Made by a program: the position numbers and the translations under genes. The notes under the pieces were generated by a model, which saw only the letters and a program-made list of their open reading frames with translations, made no database searches and was not told the DNA's origin. Below are positions 17,279 through 27,083 of a stretch of 64,000 nucleotides of DNA, in pieces; the stretch's first letter is position 1, and each line of letters begins with the position of its first letter. Source of the stretch: Nitrospirota bacterium (GTDB lineage: Bacteria > Nitrospirota > Thermodesulfovibrionia > Thermodesulfovibrionales > Dissulfurispiraceae); the NCBI GenBank assembly GCA_009773415.1, contig WSNO01000022.1, positions 29,614 to 93,613 of the forward strand, written 5' to 3'.

Positions 17279-19588
17279 ATGCGTGAACAGGAGCTGCTGG
17301 AGTACTTTCTTCTTGAGGCAGAGGAGCATCTTGCCTCGCTGCATAAGGGAATCGCCGAGCTCGACCCCGGAGCGGATTGTGAAGCTCTAATTGAGGATAT
17401 TTTCCGCGCAGCTCACACGCTCAAGGGTTCTGCCGCTATCGTCAAACTGAATGTCACCAGTGCCATCGCACATCGGATGGAGGACATCCTCGAGGCAATC
17501 AAAGATCGTGAAATAGCGCTTTCCTTGTCTGCTGTTGAACTGGTAACTTCCATGACCGAAGCCATCAGCAGCATCGTCAGCGGACTCAGCAAAGGAATGA
17601 GCGAGCCAGAAGACATTGTTGACGGTTTTGTGAAGCAGGCAGAGGAGTTTCTCGCCCGCGAGCGGGTCTCTGCTGCTGAGGAGCCGGCTGCTGCCGTCTC
17701 TGCGCCCGCGCTTCACCGACAGGCTCCGTCCGTGCAGGCGGCAGCTTCTGAGCGTTCCGATCGCAGAAAAGCCCCTGATGACGGGGAGCTCTACTACGGC
17801 AACTTCATCCGCATCGATATTCAGAAGATCGAGACGATGCTCAACCTCATCGGTGAAGTTACCATCAAGAAAAACTTTCTGGTGCAGCGTTCACGCGAGG
17901 CACAGGACATCATTGAGGAAATCACCTTTGCCGGCAACCGGCTGTTGAAGGAAGTCGGCGATTTTTCCGAGCGATATGCCTATTCTTATTCTCCGCAGGA
18001 CTCCGGAAAGTTTGCGGACATTTTTTTTACAGGGTTCGGCGAGCTAGAGTTCGACAGGTATGATGAGAGCAATATTTTTTCGCGGAAGCTGCAGGAAATT
18101 ACAAACGATATCCATGAAGGACTGAAGCAGCTTTCCCGTCTTTATGAGACCTACACGCAGGATGTCCGGGCGATGGATCATGATATCCGCATGCTGAGGT
18201 CCGATATATCGGAAACCCGCATGATTCCGGTAGGTCGCCTGTTCCAGCGCTTTAACAAGGCGGTCAAGGAGATGGCCCGGGCGCATGGCAAGCGGGCTGA
18301 GCTCAAGATTCAGGGCGGCGATACCAAGATTGACCGAGTCGTCTTTGAGCGGTTGTTTGACCCGCTGATGCATATTGTCCGCAACGCGATTGCGCACGGC
18401 ATTGAAGATGCCGAGGCGAGACGCGAACTTGGCAAGCCGGAGCAGGGTGAAATTGCCCTTTCGGCGACGCAGGAAGGCAATGTGATTGTCATTCAGGTGC
18501 GCGATGACGGCCGGGGAATCGACGTCGACCGGCTCCGGCACGAGGCGATCAAGCGGGGCATGATCCGTGAGAACGATGAGGTCACGAAGGAAGAACTGTT
18601 CGGACTTATCTTCCATGCAGGATTTTCGACTCGCGACGACGCGGACATGACGTCAGGACGCGGTATCGGCATGAACGCGGTTCGCAGTCAGGTCTCCGCT
18701 CTGAGCGGTGTCGTTGAGGTCGATTCCGAGAAAGACCGGTTTGCGGTTTTCAAGCTTCATGTTCCGACAACGCTGGCCATTTCGAATGTTGTTGTTTTCA
18801 GCAGCCACAATGCCGAATTTGCCATACCTGTCACACTGATGGCAGAAGTAACGCAGCTCGATATCATGGACGGACTTGAATCAGGGCATGGCTCGATAAA
18901 CTATCGCGGCCGGCGCATTCTGGCAAAGAGCATAGCGGACTTTTTCGGCAGCAGCCGCATTGAGGACCTTCTGAACAAGTTCGTTATTATCTGCAATATC
19001 TCCGACAAAAAGGTCGGCATTATCGTTGATACAATTGTTTGTCAGGAAGAGACAATTATCAAACCGCTCAACCATTTTCTTGACGGACTGTCGATTTATT
19101 CCGGCATGACGATTTCCGGAGACGGCAAGGTTCGCTTCGTCATCAATCCAATGACGCTTTTCGAAGCCGATCTCCGTCCCCGGTTCGACAGTGCCGAAAA
19201 GTTTGGTGAAGATGTATCGCCGAAGATTCTGATTGTCGACGACTCTCTCAGTGTCCGCAAGTATGTTGCGAATTTTGTCGAAAATCAAGGGTATAAAGCG
19301 CTTGCAGCTTCAAACGGCCACGAGGCACTGAACGTTCTGCACGGGAATAAGGTGGATCTGGTTATTACGGATCTTGAAATGCCGGTCATGCACGGGTACG
19401 AACTTATCCGGCGTGTCCGAAGCATTGAATATCTGCGTGATACCCCCATCATCGTTCTCACCTCTCGCGGCACGAAGAAGCATCGTCAGATGGCGCTGGA
19501 GACCGGAGCTGACGACTTTCTGGTCAAGCCGTTTGACGAGAAAGCGCTGGCCGACGTTATCGCACGTTACGTTATGCGAAACGTGTGA
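17279..19588 (+). CDS. CheA-like hybrid histidine kinase (Hpt - dimerisation - HATPase - CheW - REC)
   Basis: 769 aa. One Hpt domain with FRAAHTLKGSAA (His near residue 46), a linker, a P3/HATPase region (VRNAIAHGIED N box, DDGRGID G1, TSGRGIGMNAVRS G2), a CheW-like domain and a C-terminal receiver (LIVDDSLSVRKY, VITDLEMPVMHG, FLVKPF). Only one Hpt is present, unlike long PilL/ChpA proteins; the layout resembles FrzE. It is the central kinase of this chemosensory array. Confidence 0.94.
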   Translation: MREQELLEYFLLEAEEHLASLHKGIAELDPGADCEALIEDIFRAAHTLKGSAAIVKLNVTSAIAHRMEDILEAIKDREIALSLSAVELVTSMTEAISSIVSGLSKGMSEPEDIVDGFVKQAEEFLARERVSAAEEPAAAVSAPALHRQAPSVQAAASERSDRRKAPDDGELYYGNFIRIDIQKIETMLNLIGEVTIKKNFLVQRSREAQDIIEEITFAGNRLLKEVGDFSERYAYSYSPQDSGKFADIFFTGFGELEFDRYDESNIFSRKLQEITNDIHEGLKQLSRLYETYTQDVRAMDHDIRMLRSDISETRMIPVGRLFQRFNKAVKEMARAHGKRAELKIQGGDTKIDRVVFERLFDPLMHIVRNAIAHGIEDAEARRELGKPEQGEIALSATQEGNVIVIQVRDDGRGIDVDRLRHEAIKRGMIRENDEVTKEELFGLIFHAGFSTRDDADMTSGRGIGMNAVRSQVSALSGVVEVDSEKDRFAVFKLHVPTTLAISNVVVFSSHNAEFAIPVTLMAEVTQLDIMDGLESGHGSINYRGRRILAKSIADFFGSSRIEDLLNKFVIICNISDKKVGIIVDTIVCQEETIIKPLNHFLDGLSIYSGMTISGDGKVRFVINPMTLFEADLRPRFDSAEKFGEDVSPKILIVDDSLSVRKYVANFVENQGYKALAASNGHEALNVLHGNKVDLVITDLEMPVMHGYELIRRVRSIEYLRDTPIIVLTSRGTKKHRQMALETGADDFLVKPFDEKALADVIARYVMRNV

Positions 19589-19640
19589 TTCCATGGCAGC
19601 TGCTGCACAACCAAGAATGAAATAACGATCAGTAATGTGA

Positions 19641-19696
19641 CGCACAAACGATAAAAGAGGATGCAGGCTTTCGCATCCTCTTTTATCGTTTGTGCG
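19641..19696. terminator. Bidirectional terminator between convergent chemosensory genes
   Basis: A perfect 24-bp inverted repeat (19641-19664 with 19673-19696) around an 8-nt loop. Its GC-rich tip (GAGGATGC/GCATCCTC) is flanked by A/T runs on both arms, so it can stop transcripts from both strands. Confidence 0.9.
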
Positions 19697-19704
19697 AATG
19701 AGAA

Positions 19705-21144
19705 TCAGAACTTGAACTTGGTTGTCGACTTTGCGAGTGATTGTGCGGTGACCGAGAGCGTATCGGCGATGCCGGTAAGTTCCTGAACAACGCTCTGGAC
19801 TTCTCGAGAAACACGCTGAACCTCATCCATCGAGACCGCGACTTTGCCGGTCAGCTCGCGCTGCTCGTCGGTGGACGTGTTAATCTCGGAGCTGAGGCTT
19901 TCAATCTTTCGGATAATGCCGTTGATTTCATTGAAGATCAAACCTGTGTCGGCTGCCATTTTCGTTTCCATTTCAACGAGGTTTGTCTCTTCTTCAAGGT
20001 GCTTGGTGACGCCTGCTGCTTCACCCTGAATTGCATTGATGATTTCGGCGATCTGCTTGGTTGATTTCGATGAACGCTCTGAAAGATTGCGAATTTCTTC
20101 TGCAATGACGACAAAGCCTTTGCCCTGATCGCCGGCCCGCGCGGCTTCAATGGAGGCATTGAGAGCAAGGAGATTTGTTCTGTTTGCAATTTCAGAAATG
20201 AGCTGGGAGATAGTGCCGATTTCCATAAGTTTTTCGGCCAACGCCTTCATTCGCTTATTGATTGCCTGAACGGTGCTTCTGATGACCTGGATTCCGTTCA
20301 TGGAGTCGTTCACTATTTTGCCGCCCTTTTCTGCAGCTTCGGTAGCATTTTCAGAAATCTGACGCGCGAGGGTCGTTTTTTCGGCAATCACGAGTGCCGA
20401 CCGTGCGGAGTCCTGAACAAATGAGGATGCGCTTCGGATTTCATTTTCCTGCCTGCCTGCGCCTGATGCAAGCTTGTCGGTAATTTTCACGAGCGCCACG
20501 CTCTTCTCATTTGCCTCTTTTGCAGACTTCTGAACCTCTTCTATGAGTTCTGCGAGCCCTTCTGCCATAAGGTTAAAGGCGTCAGCAAGGGAGCCGAATA
20601 CGTCCGGAGTAACTTCCGCTTTCTTGGTGAGGTCTCCTTCGGATGCAGCCGAAAGAATTTCGAGGAATGTCATCATATCTTCCTGCATCTTGCGCCGCTC
20701 ATCCTCAGTCTGAATCAGCGTGGTAATCTTGTCCATTGTTTCATTGAACGCCTGGGCAATATCATGAAATTCATCGCGGCTGTTGATGGTGATGCGAGCC
20801 GAATAGTTCCCTTTCTTGATTTCCTCGATGCCCGCTTCAATTACCGACAGGGGGGCGGAGATGCGTTTTTTAAACCAGGCATACAGAGAAAGACCCAAAA
20901 CAGTCCATGAGAGAAGGGTGACAACGAGGGCGGGGAGAAGATTCAGCAGCGTGGTTGATATGTCCATTTTCCTGAACTCTTCCAACTCGCCGAACATATC
21001 GTAAATAGCAACAAAAGTTCCGGCGATGAACGTCGCAGAAACCAGAGTTCCGAAAATCAGATAGATAACAAAAAAGCGCTTGTGGATAGCTTGATGCGCT
21101 CTTTTTTCTTTTAGTAGTGCTTCAAGCGGTTCGCTTGCTGCCAT
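19705..21144 (-). CDS. Methyl-accepting chemotaxis protein
   Basis: 479 aa. Two transmembrane helices (about 23-47 and 72-92) enclose only a short periplasmic loop, so there is no large sensor domain. HAMP follows ([20 protein letters not shown]) and then the signalling hairpin with [20 protein letters not shown]. It probably senses membrane or cytoplasmic signals or works with another receptor protein. It faces the CheA-like gene and shares its terminator. Confidence 0.93.
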   Translation of the reverse strand: MAASEPLEALLKEKRAHQAIHKRFFVIYLIFGTLVSATFIAGTFVAIYDMFGELEEFRKMDISTTLLNLLPALVVTLLSWTVLGLSLYAWFKKRISAPLSVIEAGIEEIKKGNYSARITINSRDEFHDIAQAFNETMDKITTLIQTEDERRKMQEDMMTFLEILSAASEGDLTKKAEVTPDVFGSLADAFNLMAEGLAELIEEVQKSAKEANEKSVALVKITDKLASGAGRQENEIRSASSFVQDSARSALVIAEKTTLARQISENATEAAEKGGKIVNDSMNGIQVIRSTVQAINKRMKALAEKLMEIGTISQLISEIANRTNLLALNASIEAARAGDQGKGFVVIAEEIRNLSERSSKSTKQIAEIINAIQGEAAGVTKHLEEETNLVEMETKMAADTGLIFNEINGIIRKIESLSSEINTSTDEQRELTGKVAVSMDEVQRVSREVQSVVQELTGIADTLSVTAQSLAKSTTKFKF

Positions 21145-21270
21145 GAATGCCCCCCCATGACGTGTTGTTTATAAATACAACAGACAATTTGAACATACTA
21201 CAACAATGCGGAAGCTTTGTCAACGAAACAGCATCTGCGGAAAGCGCCGAAAAAAGGGCGTCGAGGACGA

Positions 21271-23127
21271 TTAATCTTCAAATGTGACACGCACGAGTTC
21301 ATCGACGGACGTATGTCCTTCCAGCACCTTGCGAATGCCACTCTGCCGGAGGGTCAACATGCCTATCCTGATGGCCTCGCGCTTTACCTCATGTGCCGAT
21401 GCTCCCTGGAGGATAAGATCTTTAAGTTCTTCCTTAATAGGCATAACCTCGTAGATTGCGAGTCGCCCGCGAAAGCCGGTATTGGCGCATGAGGGACATC
21501 CTCCTCCGACATAGCATCTGGCGTGCTCAAGCATGTCTTCCGAGAACCCGAGCTTGAGAAGCGCCTCGGGGGAAACCTTCTGTTCGCGCTTGCAGTCCGG
21601 ACATATGCGCCGCGCCAGTCTCTGGGCGATGACCATGACGAGCGAAGACGAGATAAGAAACGGTTCAATCCCCATGTTTACAAGGCGCGTGACCGCACCG
21701 GGAGCATCGTTGGTGTGGAGCGTACTCAATACAAGGTGTCCGGTGAGAGCAGCCTTGACGGCGATTTCGGCCGTTTCAAAGTCGCGGATTTCGCCGACCA
21801 TGATAATGTCCGGATCCTGCCGAAGAAATGAGCGAAGCGATGCAGCAAATGAGAGACCGATCTCTTCACGGACCTGCACCTGGTTGATGCCGAAAAAATT
21901 ATATTCGACAGGGTCTTCTGCTGTCATGATGTTGATTCCCGGCCGGTTCAGGCGGTTCAGGGCCGAATAGAGAGTCGTCGTTTTACCGCTTCCCGTCGGA
22001 CCGGTAACGAGAATCATACCGTACGGCTTGTCGAGAGCATCAAAAAAGCTTTGAAGCGCATCAGGTTCCATGCCAATCGCATTCAGATCAAGCTTCAGGT
22101 TTGCCTTGTCGAGAATTCTCATAACGACTTTTTCGCCGAAAATTGTGGGCAGTGTTGAGACGCGGAAGTCTATTTCGCGGCCCTTGCCGAATTTCAGCTT
22201 AAATCGTCCGTCCTGCGGCAGGCGGCGCTCCGAAATGTCGAGGTGCGACAGAATCTTGATGCGCGATGTCAGGGCATTCTTGATTTTCGCGGGAAGTTTG
22301 AGAACCGAGTGCAGAACGCCGTCTACGCGATACCGTACCTGCAGCAACTGCTCTGAAGGTTCGATATGGATGTCACTGGCCCGAGCCCGGATCGCCTCAT
22401 AAAAAATATTATTCGCAAGCTTGACAATGGGGGCGTCGCCCGCGCGCATCGCGTCTTCTTCCTTGCGCGACTTTTCATCAACAACAGTGACCTCATCAAG
22501 AGCGCTGCCGACGACCTCATCAAGGTCATCCATCTGCAATTGATCAACCGGGTATTGATCGCTCGTGTCCTGTATCGGATCAAAGTCCGGATCGGAGACA
22601 AAGCTTTTTTCTTTTTTGAGCAGGCTTATGGTGTCGGGTGACGGCGGTGGCGGGAGAGGGGCATCCCCATTGAGCGGCTTTTGAAGCGATTTTCCTTTGT
22701 AGTAAGTTTCGACGACACTTTCGATGTCGGATTCTGATGCAATAACAACACTGACCTTCAGCCCGGTAAGAAATTTTACATGATCAACGGCGAATGTATC
22801 AGAGGGATCAGCCATGGCAATGACGACCGTATCTCCCTGTTTTGCAACAGGCATGATCTGGTAACGCTTCGCCGTGTCATAAGAAATGGTCTTCAGAAGA
22901 CTGTGGTCAATTTTTTGTTGCGGGAGCTTGACGGAAGGAATATTGTATTGCCGGCTCAGAATAGCGGTCAGGGAATCTTCCGAAACATATCCGAGCTTGA
23001 TGAGAACCGAGCTCAGTCGCTTGCCCTTTATCTTTTGTTCCTTGAGCGCATCAAGAAGCTGTTCTTCCGTGAGCAGTTTCTCTTTGAGCAAAAGGTTTCC
23101 GAGTGCGGAAGCTCCAAGTATCGCCAT
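21271..23127 (-). CDS. pilB: Type IV pilus assembly / type II secretion ATPase (PilB/GspE family)
   Basis: 618 aa. N-terminal MshEN-like domain (LLTEEQLLDALKEQ), a Pro/Asp-rich linker at about 170-220, then the secretion ATPase: Walker A GPTGSGKTTTLYSALN, Asp box and Walker B (DPDIIMVGEIRDFETAEI), His box (LVLSTLHTNDA) and the four-Cys zinc site (CPDCKRE, CPSCANTGFRGR). It powers pilus extension. PilB is preferred over GspE because of the adjacent chemosensory genes, but this is context only. Confidence 0.92.
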   Translation of the reverse strand: MAILGASALGNLLLKEKLLTEEQLLDALKEQKIKGKRLSSVLIKLGYVSEDSLTAILSRQYNIPSVKLPQQKIDHSLLKTISYDTAKRYQIMPVAKQGDTVVIAMADPSDTFAVDHVKFLTGLKVSVVIASESDIESVVETYYKGKSLQKPLNGDAPLPPPPSPDTISLLKKEKSFVSDPDFDPIQDTSDQYPVDQLQMDDLDEVVGSALDEVTVVDEKSRKEEDAMRAGDAPIVKLANNIFYEAIRARASDIHIEPSEQLLQVRYRVDGVLHSVLKLPAKIKNALTSRIKILSHLDISERRLPQDGRFKLKFGKGREIDFRVSTLPTIFGEKVVMRILDKANLKLDLNAIGMEPDALQSFFDALDKPYGMILVTGPTGSGKTTTLYSALNRLNRPGINIMTAEDPVEYNFFGINQVQVREEIGLSFAASLRSFLRQDPDIIMVGEIRDFETAEIAVKAALTGHLVLSTLHTNDAPGAVTRLVNMGIEPFLISSSLVMVIAQRLARRICPDCKREQKVSPEALLKLGFSEDMLEHARCYVGGGCPSCANTGFRGRLAIYEVMPIKEELKDLILQGASAHEVKREAIRIGMLTLRQSGIRKVLEGHTSVDELVRVTFED

Positions 23128-23678
23128 GTCTATGTTTATACTCTAACTATCCAAAGGAAGTCAACGGGTGAATAAGGATATCTTTCGGGCAGACTTCAGC
23201 GACTGCCGGAACAGCGGGCGCCGCTGTTTCACAGCGAGAATAAAAATGCCGTTTTCTGTTCAGCAATGAGCAAGGTCGGCGGATGCCTGATTATCCGCCG
23301 ACGCGCAGTAAGCCGCGTGCGGGGAGCAATCTTTTGCGAGAGATTCCTTTCCGTGTGAGTAGATTTTTGCGAGGCTTATCGCATAGTATTTATACACGTT
23401 TAGCCGGTTCCGACGCCAGGATAGGCTCTGATTTCAGAAACGGCGTTGCAATTGCGGTTGAGGAGTGCAATGCCGGAGGCGGCACGCTTGGCTCTGTCAA
23501 GTTCAATGAGAAGGAAAACGTCAGCCAGCCTCCCTTATGTGTCTGGGTCCCTGTTCATTGAATACTGGAGACCATTGCGGGCACGTCGATTTCTTTTTAC
23601 GACGGCTTTTGGGTAAACTATCTCTTTATCTCAAGGGATTGAGCATATTCGTCCCAAATGAAAGGCGACCGGACTGAT
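23128..23678. other. 550-bp gap: no intact gene, holds a binding-protein remnant
   Basis: Contains the decayed fragment at 23391-23531 and a 10-bp inverted repeat (GTCGGCGGAT, 23275-23284 with 23293-23302) without a T-run. Nothing else recognisable. Confidence 0.6.
23391..23531 (+). pseudogene. Remnant of a periplasmic branched-chain amino acid/urea-type binding protein
   Basis: One frame reads IYTRLAGSDARIGSDFRNG followed by VAIAVEECNAGGGTLG and a short SQP segment. This matches the N-terminal signature of Peripla_BP_6 ligand-binding proteins (ARIG..F.NG...A..E.N..GG). No signal peptide precedes it and the frame stops shortly after, so only a small piece survives. Confidence 0.5.
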
Positions 23679-23987
23679 ATGGCAGTGACAATCCGCATTC
23701 CGTCGCCGTTTCAAAGATATGCCGACGGACGTGAGGCGATTGAAGTTGGTCCGGGAACGCTTGCAGATGTGCTTGCATCGCTTGAGCAGCAGTGTCCCGG
23801 CATTGCTGAGCGCATTCTTGAAAACGGCAGGACGCGCTCATTTCTCAATGTATATGTAAATGAGGAAGACATCAGATTCCTTCAGGGCGAGCGCACCGAG
23901 GTGCGGGACGGGGATGAAGTGGTCATTCTCCCGGCCATCGCCGGGGGCGGATACCGGCGGGGCTGTCGCGATGAAGCCGCATGGTAA
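23679..23987 (+). CDS. ThiS/MoaD-family sulfur carrier protein with C-terminal extension past Gly-Gly
   Basis: 102 aa from ATG 23679 (ATG 23658 is possible). Ubiquitin-like fold: an N-terminal strand MAVTIRIPSPFQRY, a helix TLADVLASLEQQCPG and the end VVILPAIAGG. Active carriers stop at Gly-Gly; here 12 to 13 residues follow (GYRRGCRDEAAW). Some carriers, such as Wolinella HcyS, are made as precursors trimmed by a JAMM-type protease. The NIL-domain gene 9 bp downstream fits sulfur transfer for homocysteine or cysteine synthesis, but no ThiF/MoeB or JAMM gene is nearby. Confidence 0.82.
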   Translation: MAVTIRIPSPFQRYADGREAIEVGPGTLADVLASLEQQCPGIAERILENGRTRSFLNVYVNEEDIRFLQGERTEVRDGDEVVILPAIAGGGYRRGCRDEAAW

Positions 23988-23996
23988 GGAGGCGCC

Positions 23997-24236
23997 GTGA
24001 AAAAGCGGGTCAAGCTTGTGTTCCCTCCGCATCTGGTCAAGGAGCCCATTCTTTTTACTATTGCAAAGCGGTTTGATGTCATGCCGAACATCAGGCGCGC
24101 TCGCGTCACTGACGCTGTCGGAGAAATGATTCTCGAACTGGAAGGCCAGGAGAGCCTCCTGCAGCAAAGCATCGAGACGCTGCGGTCGCAAGGCATTGAG
24201 GTGGAGTATATTGAGGGAGAGATTTTTGAAGCATAG
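23997..24236 (+). CDS. NIL-domain protein
   Basis: 79 aa from GTG with AAGGAGG just upstream. The whole protein is one NIL domain (VKLVFPPHLVKEPILFTIAK, VMPNIRRARVTD), a ferredoxin-like fold also found at the C-terminus of MetN. It commonly accompanies ThiS/MoaD-like carriers and is thought to bind methionine or a related sulfur compound. Confidence 0.88.
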   Translation: MKKRVKLVFPPHLVKEPILFTIAKRFDVMPNIRRARVTDAVGEMILELEGQESLLQQSIETLRSQGIEVEYIEGEIFEA

Positions 24237-24321
24237 CCTGCGATTTCGTCATTCTTAAGGCACGCCTGCTCATTATCTGCTCTTTATTCTTTATTCTGAA
24301 ATTGGAACGAACGGAGTGTTT

Positions 24322-24477
24322 ATGCGAACAGAAGCGCAAAGCAATCACAGTTGTATCCGGCTGGGCTTAATCGGTCAGTACCGCTGCCTTTTCCCCGTCA
24401 CTGAGTCCGCCCCCGTCATTAATCTGTATGAAGGGACCCCCCCGGCGATTCAGCAGGTCATCGAGAAAGTTCTATGA
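24322..24477 (+). CDS. Small ORF, 51 aa, overlapping apgM start
   Basis: ATG 24322 with CGGAG 5 nt upstream; stop overlaps the apgM ATG as ATGA. Ends in [17 protein letters not shown], which looks like the C-terminal helix of a real protein. It may be the remnant of a longer upstream gene such as an amino-acid biosynthesis enzyme, or a leader peptide coupled to apgM. Not recognised with certainty. Confidence 0.4.
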   Translation: MRTEAQSNHSCIRLGLIGQYRCLFPVTESAPVINLYEGTPPAIQQVIEKVL

Positions 24478-25685
24478 AATATGTCGTGATTATCGGCGAC
24501 GGCATGGCGGACCGCCCGATTGCGGAACTGGGCGGACTGACTCCGCTGCAGAAGGCGCACACGCCGAACATGGATCGCCTTGCGCAGCAGGGCATCATCG
24601 GCATTTCTCACACAATCCCCCAGGGATTCCATCCCGGTTCGGATGTCGCCAATCTGAGCATTATGGGTTACGACCCTGCGCGCTATTACACCGGCCGGGC
24701 GCCGCTTGAAGCCGCGAGCATCGGCGTTGCCATGAATGACACGGATGTTGCCTACCGCTGCAATCTCGTTACGCTCAGAACCGAATCCGATGCGAGCATG
24801 ACCATGGAGGATTACAGCAGCGGCCATATTACGACCGAGGAAGCCGGCGCAATCATCACCACGCTGGCGCATGAGCTCAAGAGCGATGCTTTTGACCTCT
24901 ATCCCGGCGTAAGCTATCGTCACCTGCTTGTCTGGCATAACGGCAGCACCTCGCCGGTCTGCATCGCCCCGCACGACATCCTCGAGAAGAGGGTGGCAGA
25001 GTACCTTCCGTCGGGCAAGGGGAGCGATTTTATCCGTGATTTGATGAATCGCTCGGTTGCGATACTCGCTCAGCATTCTGTCAATAAAAAACGCATAGCC
25101 GAGGGCAAGCGCCCTGCAACGAGCATCTGGCTCTGGGGACAGGGGAAACGTCCTGCGCTGCCGAGCTATCAAGAGCAATACGGCATCAGCGGCGCACTTG
25201 TTTCCGCAGTTGATCTGACCAAAGGGCTCGGGATTTATGCCGGGTTTGAGATTCTGAAGGTGCCGGGCGTTACCGGCTGGATTGATACCAATTACGCGGG
25301 CAAGGCACAGTATGCGCTTGACGCGCTTGAACGTGTGGATTATGTATACATCCATGTCGAAGCGCCTGACGAAGCCGGGCACTCCGGCAATGTGCAGTAC
25401 AAGCTGCAGGCCATTGAGGATCTTGATGCCAAAGTTGTCGGTCCGGTGCTGAAGGGTCTGAAAGAGCGCTTCTCTGAATACCGCGTTCTGCTCATGCCTG
25501 ACCATGCGACACCGATTTTTGCCAGGACGCACACCAGCGAACCGGTGCCGTTTGTCATCTTTGACAGCCGCAAGCCGCTGAACCAGGCGGACCGCACCTA
25601 TGACGAGCGCATTGCGGATCGGGAAGACAGCGTTGTTTTTGAGCGCGGCTTCACGCTGATGAATTTCTTTATTCGCGGCCAATGA
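24474..25685 (+). CDS. apgM: 2,3-bisphosphoglycerate-independent phosphoglycerate mutase, archaeal type
   Basis: 403 aa. Alkaline-phosphatase superfamily: [12 protein letters not shown] with the metal-binding Asp, [27 protein letters not shown] with the catalytic Ser, and the C-terminal metal site LLMPDHATP and [13 protein letters not shown]. It interconverts 3- and 2-phosphoglycerate. ATGA overlap with the DedA gene. Confidence 0.95.
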   Translation: MKYVVIIGDGMADRPIAELGGLTPLQKAHTPNMDRLAQQGIIGISHTIPQGFHPGSDVANLSIMGYDPARYYTGRAPLEAASIGVAMNDTDVAYRCNLVTLRTESDASMTMEDYSSGHITTEEAGAIITTLAHELKSDAFDLYPGVSYRHLLVWHNGSTSPVCIAPHDILEKRVAEYLPSGKGSDFIRDLMNRSVAILAQHSVNKKRIAEGKRPATSIWLWGQGKRPALPSYQEQYGISGALVSAVDLTKGLGIYAGFEILKVPGVTGWIDTNYAGKAQYALDALERVDYVYIHVEAPDEAGHSGNVQYKLQAIEDLDAKVVGPVLKGLKERFSEYRVLLMPDHATPIFARTHTSEPVPFVIFDSRKPLNQADRTYDERIADREDSVVFERGFTLMNFFIRGQ

Positions 25686-26320
25686 TCTCTCCGGCTGAAG
25701 TTGTCGACTTTATCCTGCATATTGACCGTTACCTGCAGATGTTCATTCATGCCTATGGAGTCTGGACGTATGCAATTCTTTTTTTGATTGTCTTCAGCGA
25801 GACCGGTCTTGTGGTGGCTCCGTTTCTGCCGGGTGATTCGCTGCTGTTTGTCTGCGGCGCACTTGCCGCGACCGGCGCATTTGACCTCGCCACCCTCATC
25901 GGCGTGCTGAGCGTCGCTGCGATTCTCGGCAATATCGTCAACTATCAGGTCGGCGCCATGCTCGGACCGAAGGTCTTTTCTGAGAGGGTTCGTTTTCTGA
26001 AGAAGGAATACCTTGACCGGACGCAACAGTTTTATGAAAAACACGGCGGCAAGACGATTGTCATTGCCCGTTTCATGCCCATCATCCGCACCTTTGCGCC
26101 GTTTGTCGCCGGCATCGGCCGCATGCACTACGGCAAGTTCACGTTCTACACTGTGGTCGGATGTTTTGCGTGGATACTGTCATTTGTCTTTGGCGGCTAT
26201 TATTTCGGCAACATCCCGGTTGTCAAGAACAATCTTACCCTTGTTATCTTCATCATTATCGTTCTTTCGGTTTTGCCGAGCGTGATCGAAATTATCCGCC
26301 ACCGGCGGGCACAGAAATAA
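25682..26320 (+). CDS. DedA/VTT-domain membrane protein
   Basis: 212 aa with four or five hydrophobic segments. DedA hallmarks: [17 protein letters not shown], the GAMLGPKVF loop, [18 protein letters not shown] and GGYYFG. DedA members are linked to undecaprenyl-phosphate or lipid flipping; the exact substrate here is unknown. Confidence 0.93.
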   Translation: MISPAEVVDFILHIDRYLQMFIHAYGVWTYAILFLIVFSETGLVVAPFLPGDSLLFVCGALAATGAFDLATLIGVLSVAAILGNIVNYQVGAMLGPKVFSERVRFLKKEYLDRTQQFYEKHGGKTIVIARFMPIIRTFAPFVAGIGRMHYGKFTFYTVVGCFAWILSFVFGGYYFGNIPVVKNNLTLVIFIIIVLSVLPSVIEIIRHRRAQK

Positions 26321-26531
26321 GAATCATCCCGGAATAGTCATTAGCCCGACAGGACGAGCAACGCCGCTCATTCCCGGACGGCAGCTGCATCCCTGCAAGT
26401 GCCGCTTCGCCGAATAAATCCGCTTTGTTGCCCGTTCCGCCTTGCTTTGAGCGCATTGGGCTATTGCCAATGATAATTTTGGGATTATATTTTTGAACTG
26501 TGCAATCTGAGCATTTTCGGAGCGGTGCTGA

Positions 26532-26978
26532 CTACCTGTGAATTTCGAGTTCCAGATCGTGGATGTGCAACAGGAGATGCCCGCTTTTTTCGGTTACGCT
26601 CACAACGAGAGGGTATATAGTGGTCACGGGGAAAAGCTGGGTCATCAGGTAGCCGACAATCTTCCCTTTGTAGGTTACTGTTTCCGCATCAATTCTCAGA
26701 GGCCCCGGCATTTTGGTCATGAAGTCCATTGCTTCGCTATATGTGCCGCGCGCAAGCGTTATGTCCGGCTGGGCAATCCTGATCGGAACAGGGCTGTCCG
26801 GGTGCTTCAGAAAGGCTATCCGCCAGAGCCAGCCCGTGCCGGATTCAAAAAGATAGGTTTCAAACTGCATAGCAGCCGGCGGAGCGGTTTTCAGGTCGGC
26901 TCGCTGTATGGATCCTGTCGTACAGCCTGTCATGAAAATCAGAAATACGCAGATAACAAGAAAAAAACGCAGACGCAT
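26532..26978 (-). CDS. Putative lipoprotein
   Basis: 148 aa. A lipobox is present (FMTGC, Cys at 19). The mature part has short beta strands and no recognised domain. RBS is weak. Follows glnA on the same strand with a terminator between, so it is probably separately expressed. Confidence 0.75.
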   Translation of the reverse strand: MRLRFFLVICVFLIFMTGCTTGSIQRADLKTAPPAAMQFETYLFESGTGWLWRIAFLKHPDSPVPIRIAQPDITLARGTYSEAMDFMTKMPGPLRIDAETVTYKGKIVGYLMTQLFPVTTIYPLVVSVTEKSGHLLLHIHDLELEIHR

Positions 26979-27032
26979 GCGTCACCTCACATTGATATTA
27001 TCTTTACAGTATACAGGAAGCGGGGCAGGCAA

Positions 27033-27059
27033 GAAAAAAGCCGGGGAGTGATCCCCGGC
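27033..27059 (-). terminator. Rho-independent terminator after glnA
   Basis: 8-bp stem (27040-27047 with 27052-27059), GTGA loop and a T-run on the minus strand at 27033-27039. Confidence 0.9.
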
Positions 27060-27083
27060 CTTGAGACGCGGAAATGCTTTGGT

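Noticed and set aside
24450..25682. Minus-strand frame of 410 aa opposite apgM
   Set aside because: Antisense to apgM, which has all catalytic motifs.
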